Below the pieces are notes generated by a model. The model did no database searches. It had not been told where the DNA came from and worked only from the letters and a program-made list of their open reading frames with translations. A stretch of DNA of 32,960 nt, taken from IMG/VR virus record IMGVR_UViG_3300030098_004818, positions 1-32,960 of that record. One strand, written 5' to 3'. This DNA comes from a virus. The first letter of the stretch is position 1. Each line of letters starts with the position of its first letter. Shown here piece by piece: positions 28,283 to 32,960 of the stretch. A program made the position numbers and the translations under genes.

Positions 28283-30024
28283 CTATCATAAACCCACGCC
28301 ACACCATCAAGAAAACCCACAAATTCATCGCCAATTAATTGGTCGGCAGCCCTGCGAAAGTTCGTGGACTTGTGCTTGCTTTCTCCCGTCATCAATCGAT
28401 AAGACTCTGAACGCCACAGCTCCTCCGAAACCACACGCTTACTACCCTGCTGCTGGCCGTGCTCAATAACCACATTCTGCAACGCCTTCAAAACGATACG
28501 CTGAACCTTGCCTACCGGACGTTTTTTGCGTTGAGAAATCGGCGCATCTGCCGCAACCACCACACACGAAGTAACCTCCTTGCCTCGTGCATTGACCCCA
28601 AGTGGAACCACACTTAATGAAAATGCAAACTCGCCCCCCGTCTCCAACTCCCGTTGCTTTGTTACCCGCGCGACCGACACACCGTCACCCCCGCTTACTT
28701 CAATTTCGGTATCTGTTGCTGCCCTCAACGACGAATGACCCCGAGCCCCTTTTGCCTGATCCTTGCCGGTGTGGTGTATCAGCATCACATGCGCCTTGGT
28801 CTTTTCCCGCAGTCGATCACAATTGGCTATTAACTTCCCCATGTCCCCTGGCCCGTTCTCATCTCCTCCCGCCATCACACGTGCCAAAGTATCCAAGACA
28901 ATGAGCCCCGCCTTTTTTACTCGCGCCGTATTAATAAGGCGCTCGACCGCCTCTTCATCGCCCAGTAAATCCATAGCTACCGGAATCACATAAAAAGGCA
29001 CAGACTCTTGCAAGTTATTATGGTTACGAAAGGCTGCTACCCTGTTCCTGATTCCATAAGAACCCTCCGCCGCAACATACAGTGCGGGTGCCTGGTCAAC
29101 GTCCAATCCCCGCCACTTTCTACCCAGCGCCACATGCAGCGCCAAATCCGATGCGAAAAATGTTTTACCCACATTAGAAGGCCCATAAACCACGCTCATG
29201 GCACCGGCGATCAATGTGCTCTCAACAAAATCATCAGCGCTCAAAACCGGCTTGATGGTATCCGCATCCAGAGTCGCATAAACAAAGCTCTCATCAAGCT
29301 CCTCTGCATCAAACTCCCGGAACCCCTTTAATACCTCCAGCAGATCCGCATCATTAACCGCCAGCCAATCAGACGTATCAGACCTGCTAGGCATATCCTT
29401 GCACACATCACAAAACCGCACTGATTTGGCTACACCGGCAACCATCGCACAAGTTTGCTGTGCGCCTTGCTGCCCAACTACGTCATTATCAGGAATAACG
29501 TACACATCACGATCAGCAAAGTAGTGAGCACAGTTGTCACCCCACGGCGCTTTCGCACCGCCGCTTTTCGTTGTTGCCACCAAGCCCTTTGCCCGTAACG
29601 CTTCGACATCTTTTTCACCCTCCACCACAATCACGTAATCACTTTTCAGCATCTCAGGCAGCCGGTATGGCAACCGCTCAACGCCGTCCATGCAGCCTTT
29701 ACCCTCACGCCATGCGCCATCAACAAACGCTCGGGGTTGGAAGTATTTAGGTGCAAACCGTTTGACCTGGTATTTGAGTTCACCGTCTGCATCCACATAG
29801 TCGTACTTATCAACCACCATGCGTGTGCTTCCATTAACAAACGGCTTTACGGCCTCACCATTAAAAACGCCGCCGCTCCAGTGCTCAAAGTCAAACCATT
29901 CGCCGCTTTCAAGGTTCACGCTCACACTGCCCTTGTTGCCGAAACGCAATTCGGTTTTTGAGCTAAACCTTTTATTTGGCTCTCCGAATTTTTCCCTCGC
30001 GGCGGTCTCTATATTCATCCCCAT
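28279..30024 (-). CDS. TOPRIM primase / RepA-like helicase fusion
   Basis: A 581-residue replication protein. The N-terminal part has a primase-like WFDFEHWSGGVFNG region and a TOPRIM core, VIVVEGEKDVEALRAKGLV with the partner acidic motif VIPDNDVVGQQ. The second half is a RecA-fold ATPase: Walker A YGPSNVGKTFFASDLALHVA, Walker B LIVLDTLARVMAGGD and a later HVMLIHHTGKDQAKGARGHS. The C-terminus has a wHTH-like segment (SEELWRSESYRLMTGESKHK). This domain pair serves phage fork priming and unwinding. Translation begins inside the end of the small HTH gene. Confidence 0.92.
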   Translation of the reverse strand: MGMNIETAAREKFGEPNKRFSSKTELRFGNKGSVSVNLESGEWFDFEHWSGGVFNGEAVKPFVNGSTRMVVDKYDYVDADGELKYQVKRFAPKYFQPRAFVDGAWREGKGCMDGVERLPYRLPEMLKSDYVIVVEGEKDVEALRAKGLVATTKSGGAKAPWGDNCAHYFADRDVYVIPDNDVVGQQGAQQTCAMVAGVAKSVRFCDVCKDMPSRSDTSDWLAVNDADLLEVLKGFREFDAEELDESFVYATLDADTIKPVLSADDFVESTLIAGAMSVVYGPSNVGKTFFASDLALHVALGRKWRGLDVDQAPALYVAAEGSYGIRNRVAAFRNHNNLQESVPFYVIPVAMDLLGDEEAVERLINTARVKKAGLIVLDTLARVMAGGDENGPGDMGKLIANCDRLREKTKAHVMLIHHTGKDQAKGARGHSSLRAATDTEIEVSGGDGVSVARVTKQRELETGGEFAFSLSVVPLGVNARGKEVTSCVVVAADAPISQRKKRPVGKVQRIVLKALQNVVIEHGQQQGSKRVVSEELWRSESYRLMTGESKHKSTNFRRAADQLIGDEFVGFLDGVAWVYDS

Positions 30025-30130
30025 ATTCTCTAATCACATTCCAAACTTCTGATTCTCTGACACCAATTACCACCGCAACCTCAGCCGTGCTCATGCGGTG
30101 GCGGTAATATAAATCAAGGATTGCATTCAT
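29972..30130 (-). CDS. 52-residue HTH protein overlapping the primase start
   Basis: Encodes MNAILDLYYRHRMSTAEVAV followed by VIGVRESEVWNVIREYGDEY and a basic tail. The helix-turn-helix is of the small sigma-region-4 or recombinase-linker kind. It overlaps the methyltransferase end by 17 nt and the primase start by 53 nt in another frame, so coupling is likely. The short length and good fit of the HTH pattern argue for a real gene. Partner and target unknown. Confidence 0.62.
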   Translation of the reverse strand: MNAILDLYYRHRMSTAEVAVVIGVRESEVWNVIREYGDEYRDRREGKIRRAK

Positions 30131-31016
30131 CTGCTTCCATTATCGCTCTTCCGATTTGTTCGACGACTTGCGGGACGACGGCATTTCCGAGGGCTTTAAG
30201 TCTGTCCACCCTGTTGGGAACCCCATGAGCCACTCGACCCACTGGGGGTTCAAAGTCCCAACCCCTGTGTTTCTGACCTCTGGGTGATTGCCCATCATCT
30301 TCTGCATTTTGCCGTTGGGTGTACCGCAAGCGTCTTCGTTCGCTGTCGGTGTCGGCCACATTTTTTTTTCTTCTCGAAAAACTCTGATCGTTAATTTGCT
30401 GTCGTCTCGACTGCCCAAGCCTCTGTCTGTTTGCGTTGGTGTGTCCTTGTAATCCCTCGCCATTGGCGTCGGCCACCAGCTTCCTGGGTCGCGGGACTTC
30501 ATCGACGGAGCCATCTGGTTCGCCTTGGCTGTCGGCGTGTGCAATAATCCAGACTCTGTCGCGTCGGTGCGGCGCATCGACACTGCAAGCTCCAATAATA
30601 AATGGGACGGCTTGATACCCGATGCCTTCCAAGTCAGAAAGGCTGCGCTCGAGCCCCATTGGTTGGTTAACAAAGCCGCGCACATTTTCGCCAACAAGCC
30701 AGCGTGGCCGTAACTCTCCAACAAGGCGAGCCATTTCCGGCCAGAGATCACGGTCATCTTCTGCGCCTCGCTGCTCCCCGGCTTGGGACCAGGGCTGGCA
30801 AGGAAACCCACCGACGATGATGTCAACTCTTCCAAGTCGATCTGTGTCGATGGTTCGCACGTCGTCGTAGATTGGCGTGTTGGGCCAGTGCTTTCGCAAG
30901 ACGGCTTGGCAGAACTTGTCTTGTTCACAGAAGGCGATGGTTTGAAAAGCTCCTGCTGAACACAGCCGCTCCAGTGCATATGAGAATCCTCCGATCCCGC
31001 TAAAGAGGTCGAGCAC
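30114..31016 (-). CDS. DNA cytosine-5 methyltransferase
   Basis: A 300-residue enzyme that would methylate cytosine in a specific site, probably for protection from restriction. Motif I is LDLFSGIGGF, motif IV is IIVGGFPCQPWSQAG with the catalytic Cys, motif VI is VGENVRGF, motif VIII is HRRDRVWIIAHA, and motif X is ALGNAVVPQVVEQIG. The annotated start is a GTG at 31016 with no ribosome site. The reading frame is closed upstream by the GNAT stop. The natural ATG, at 31039 overlapping that stop, is in a different frame. A -1 shift on the nine-A run at 31025-31033 would join it to TLHVLDLFSGIGG, a normal N-terminus for the family. Confidence 0.9.
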   Translation of the reverse strand: MLDLFSGIGGFSYALERLCSAGAFQTIAFCEQDKFCQAVLRKHWPNTPIYDDVRTIDTDRLGRVDIIVGGFPCQPWSQAGEQRGAEDDRDLWPEMARLVGELRPRWLVGENVRGFVNQPMGLERSLSDLEGIGYQAVPFIIGACSVDAPHRRDRVWIIAHADSQGEPDGSVDEVPRPRKLVADANGEGLQGHTNANRQRLGQSRRQQINDQSFSRRKKNVADTDSERRRLRYTQRQNAEDDGQSPRGQKHRGWDFEPPVGRVAHGVPNRVDRLKALGNAVVPQVVEQIGRAIMEADECNP

Positions 31017-31039
31017 ATGAAGTGTTTTTTTTTATTCAT
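30140..31039 (-). CDS. Overlapping 299-codon open frame within the methyltransferase gene
   Basis: In a second minus-strand frame, open from ATG 31039 to a stop at 30140, the translation reads MNKKKHFMCSTSLAGSEDSH and later contains LLAKMCAALLTNQWGSSAAF, SGLLHTPTAKANQMAP, WPTPTANEDACGTPNGKM and WVEWLMGFPTGWTDLKPSEM. I recall WPTPTA and WVEWLMGFP.GWT motifs in many phage proteins in databases. Whether they are a true overprinted gene or are maintained only because the methyltransferase frame is conserved is unclear. The ATG overlaps the GNAT stop, a usual coupling. Listed as possible, not certain. Confidence 0.35.
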   Translation of the reverse strand: MNKKKHFMCSTSLAGSEDSHMHWSGCVQQELFKPSPSVNKTSSAKPSCESTGPTRQSTTTCEPSTQIDLEELTSSSVGFLASPGPKPGSSEAQKMTVISGRKWLALLESYGHAGLLAKMCAALLTNQWGSSAAFLTWKASGIKPSHLLLELAVSMRRTDATESGLLHTPTAKANQMAPSMKSRDPGSWWPTPMARDYKDTPTQTDRGLGSRDDSKLTIRVFREEKKMWPTPTANEDACGTPNGKMQKMMGNHPEVRNTGVGTLNPQWVEWLMGFPTGWTDLKPSEMPSSRKSSNKSEER

Positions 31040-31496
31040 CACCCAGCAACTTCCGAAACGTTACACTGCCCTGCTTGTAGCCGAGACCCCGATAAAAGCG
31101 GCCCGCCAGTTCATCGGATATGCCAGCGGATACCCCAAAGCTAATCTCTTGCACGCCTATGCTTTGAGCCCATTTCTCATAGGCTTTGACCAGCCTCACC
31201 GCCGCCATGCCACCCCGCGCATCGGGATGCACATACGTTAAAAAGTCACAGACAATTTTGTGATCAGGGCAAAAATAGTGAGAGCTTACAAAACCGGCAA
31301 TTACGCCGTTAATGCCGCCCTCCGCCTCGGAAACAAATACGCCAAACTCTTTCTCACGCCCCACAGCCCATGCCGTATAGTTAAGAAGATGATCACGATC
31401 AAACTCGAACACGTTAAACACGCTCTCTCTATGCATGACGGCCCCGAGATCCACAATCTCACACACATCGTCGATCATGGCTCTTCGCACTGCCAT
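31032..31496 (-). CDS. GNAT-family N-acetyltransferase
   Basis: A 154-residue acetyltransferase. The fold is visible in MAVRRAMIDDVCEIVDLGAV, FGVFVSEAEGGINGVIAGFV, LTYVHPDARGGMAAVRLVKA (acetyl-CoA loop, degenerate) and ISDELAGRFYRGLGYKQGSV near the end. Substrate unknown. Such genes are common in phage early regions and may modify host proteins, DNA bases or toxins. The ATG overlaps the preceding stop (TAATG). Confidence 0.85.
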   Translation of the reverse strand: MAVRRAMIDDVCEIVDLGAVMHRESVFNVFEFDRDHLLNYTAWAVGREKEFGVFVSEAEGGINGVIAGFVSSHYFCPDHKIVCDFLTYVHPDARGGMAAVRLVKAYEKWAQSIGVQEISFGVSAGISDELAGRFYRGLGYKQGSVTFRKLLGDE

Positions 31497-31729
31497 TAGC
31501 TTAACGACTTCAACCCAAACGGATCTTCAGCTTCATAGGTTTGCTGCATCTGCGCGTCATGTGACGGCTGGATTTCGTTCATGCGCCCGACGACACATTG
31601 CAGAAACTGTAACCATTGCTCCTTGCTCAAACTTGCAAGGTCACTGATGCCAATGCTGTCAAGGTACTCGCCACCGGCTTTGCCGCTTTCGAGCAATAGC
31701 GCATTCTCAGCTTGTGAAAAGTCTGTCAT
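31496..31729 (-). CDS. Small hypothetical protein, possibly DUF6511
   Basis: A 77-residue protein with KAGGEYLDSIGISDLASLSK followed by EQWLQFLQCVVGRM, a pattern I recall from phage DUF6511 proteins. Helical, function unknown. ATGA overlap with the upstream gene and TAATG overlap with the GNAT gene mark it as part of the replication operon. Confidence 0.7.
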   Translation of the reverse strand: MTDFSQAENALLLESGKAGGEYLDSIGISDLASLSKEQWLQFLQCVVGRMNEIQPSHDAQMQQTYEAEDPFGLKSLS

Positions 31730-32022
31730 TCGTCATCACCTATATATTTAAGTTTTACGCTGACTTGGTTTTTTTGCGTGTAGAATCGCTCAAGCTCGTC
31801 TCCATAGGTTGCTTTGACCGCCGCCACATCAAGGCGCTTTGGCGAGGTCTCTTGTATGACCGCTTCCCAAAAGGCACCCTTTTCTCCGCCCGACTCCTTC
31901 AGCGCCAAAACAATTTCAGCCTCCCGCGCCTTCATTATTTTTATCTCCCGGCGAACCTTCTCCAATCGATCAGGCAGCGGTAAATTTGTGCTCTCACTTT
32001 TGTTCGCTTCAAACGGTTGCAT
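31726..32022 (-). CDS. 98-residue helical hypothetical protein
   Basis: Encodes MQPFEANKSESTNLPLPDRL, then a charged helix (EKVRREIKIMKAREAEIVLA) and a C-terminal FWEAVIQETSPKRLDVAAVK. No family recognised with confidence; the lay-out is usual for small replication-associated phage proteins. Start 32022 is chosen because GGAGG lies five bases upstream; an in-frame ATG at 32034 lacks one. It starts inside the end of the nuclease gene. Confidence 0.65.
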   Translation of the reverse strand: MQPFEANKSESTNLPLPDRLEKVRREIKIMKAREAEIVLALKESGGEKGAFWEAVIQETSPKRLDVAAVKATYGDELERFYTQKNQVSVKLKYIGDDE

Positions 32023-32960
32023 TGGCACCTCCATCTATCCAAATTGATTTATCAACAAGCCGATAGGTAACGCGGTTGCCCACATCATCAACATCAAGAA
32101 CCTCGCCGCCAACAAATGCTGGCCGGTAACGCTGATCCGCGCAGCCCTTTATTTGCTTTTCAAAATCGAGATCCTGTTTGTGCCTTCGGCAGTGCCACGC
32201 GCCACTGGCAATCGGCTCAACCCAAACACAAGAGCGGCAATTCCTAAGCGGTGCTTTGCCTTCATGGCAAATAGAACTGAACTCGCACCAACGACACATA
32301 TAGTAAGAGGGGGTCTCTGCTATCCGGTCAGGTAAGCGGTCATCACAGCCGTAAATAATATTTCGCGCACGCTCCACATAAAACAGAGCAGCTTCTTTAT
32401 CAAACTCAGTGCGGCAACTGTCCCACTGTCTGCCACCGGCGCTGGCAACAACCATGTATCCGCGTTTGCGACCACGATACAGCATGTAAACCTGATGCTG
32501 TGCGTAGTAGGTTTCTGACCATGCTTTGAGCGTTGCCTTCTCACCTTGCTTTTCTTTTAGCTTTACAAAGTCCGCAAACCGCTTGTCACTCACACATTTG
32601 ACTTCAAGGACGTGCGGCGTTTTCGGCGCTTGCACCAGATTAAATATCTCGCCGTCAAGATGCCCCACAAAGTGACCGTCATGGTCCATAACCTCAATCT
32701 GCTTGCCGGTTTCGGGGTCAACATCCATGACCGTAACCCCTGCCAAACGCAAACGCTCAATAACGAGGTCTTCAGTGCGATGCCCATCCGCAAAGTTTTT
32801 GAGTGTAATCGCATTGAAAGGCTTACCGCCAACCATCGCGTGCCGGTAAGCACTTTTGCGAGGACAGTCACCAATGGCGCTCATACCGAGATAGCCTCTC
32901 GGCTTGCGCTTTGCCTCTCTCTTTTCAAGCTCACGGTCAGCGCGGTCTAGTGTTGGGTCT
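32009..32960 (-). CDS. Cas4/RecB-like PD-(D/E)XK nuclease, 5' end outside the window
   Basis: At least 317 residues are visible. The frame stays open through the edge of the window (DPTLDRADRELEKREAKRKP, then RGYLGMSAIGDCPRKSAY), and RGYLGMSAIG.CPRK is the normal start of this family, so the inner ATG at 32884 is probably not the start. Nuclease motifs are GHLDGEIF (Asp), HVLEVKC (Glu-x-Lys) and QHQVYMLY. An N-terminal Cys and a C-terminal cluster YMCRWCEFSSIC suggest a Cas4-type iron-sulphur site. A second CRSC...HC pair follows. The likely role is a recombination or end-processing exonuclease in replication. Confidence 0.85.
   Translation of the reverse strand, partial: DPTLDRADRELEKREAKRKPRGYLGMSAIGDCPRKSAYRHAMVGGKPFNAITLKNFADGHRTEDLVIERLRLAGVTVMDVDPETGKQIEVMDHDGHFVGHLDGEIFNLVQAPKTPHVLEVKCVSDKRFADFVKLKEKQGEKATLKAWSETYYAQHQVYMLYRGRKRGYMVVASAGGRQWDSCRTEFDKEAALFYVERARNIIYGCDDRLPDRIAETPSYYMCRWCEFSSICHEGKAPLRNCRSCVWVEPIASGAWHCRRHKQDLDFEKQIKGCADQRYRPAFVGGEVLDVDDVGNRVTYRLVDKSIWIDGGANATV

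Noticed and set aside
32009-32884. Nuclease gene complete with start at 32884
   Set aside because: The frame stays open to the window edge and the upstream residues RGYLG belong to the family's normal N-terminal motif.

Overview
The window is most of the genome of a temperate, T7-like short-tailed phage (podovirus), probably from a marine proteobacterium. The evidence is a virion gene order matching T7 (terminase, portal, scaffold, capsid, tail tubular A and B, four internal virion proteins, tail fibre), a tyrosine integrase, and small genes I associate with marine podoviruses. The marine host is inference. No host chromosomal gene is seen. The attachment site (a tRNA 3' end) lies between the integrase and the lysis genes, so both flanks are phage. 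This fits attP of an unintegrated phage genome, not attL or attR of a prophage. No phage RNA polymerase, DNA polymerase or CI-type repressor is visible in the window.

Layout, left to right. 1-579: two small convergent genes. 715-2743 (minus): integrase, then an unknown coiled-coil/winged-helix protein. 2744-3067: attP with repeat arms. 3068-4674 (minus): lysis cassette of small membrane protein, holin-like protein, second small membrane protein, GH24 lysozyme and a lipoprotein with a probable ATT start. 4693-17577 (minus): tail and internal virion genes. 17623-25350 (minus): head and packaging genes, starting with the terminase small subunit and a run of small basic proteins. 25437-26128: a helix-turn-helix gene and a dense operator-like region. 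26129-28282 (plus): six small genes of unknown function, three of which share a hairpin-plus-leader cassette. 28279-32960 (minus): primase-helicase, a small HTH protein, cytosine-5 methyltransferase, GNAT acetyltransferase, two unknowns and a Cas4-like nuclease running off the right edge.

The main discovery is a 252-nt group I intron without an ORF (18158-18409, minus) inside the major capsid gene. An uninterrupted reading ends in the intron and loses the true C-terminus. Both splice sites are fixed by pairing: the guide CCAUGCGG pairs with the 5' exon end CCGU (P1) and with the 3' exon start AUGG (P10). Joining restores the C-terminus TRMEEDKVVEIACNE in frame.

Other notable points: nine copies of TGCGGT in 95 bp between divergent genes; helically phased repeat arrays beside attP; a methyltransferase whose frame is reached from its natural ATG only by a shift on a run of nine A, with a 300-codon open frame overlapping it; and an intrinsic terminator abutting the terminase small subunit start. 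Seven small genes were added from the sequence: 4549-4674, 19313-19477, 22125-22334, 23638-23799, 23821-23940, 24236-24382 and 29972-30130.
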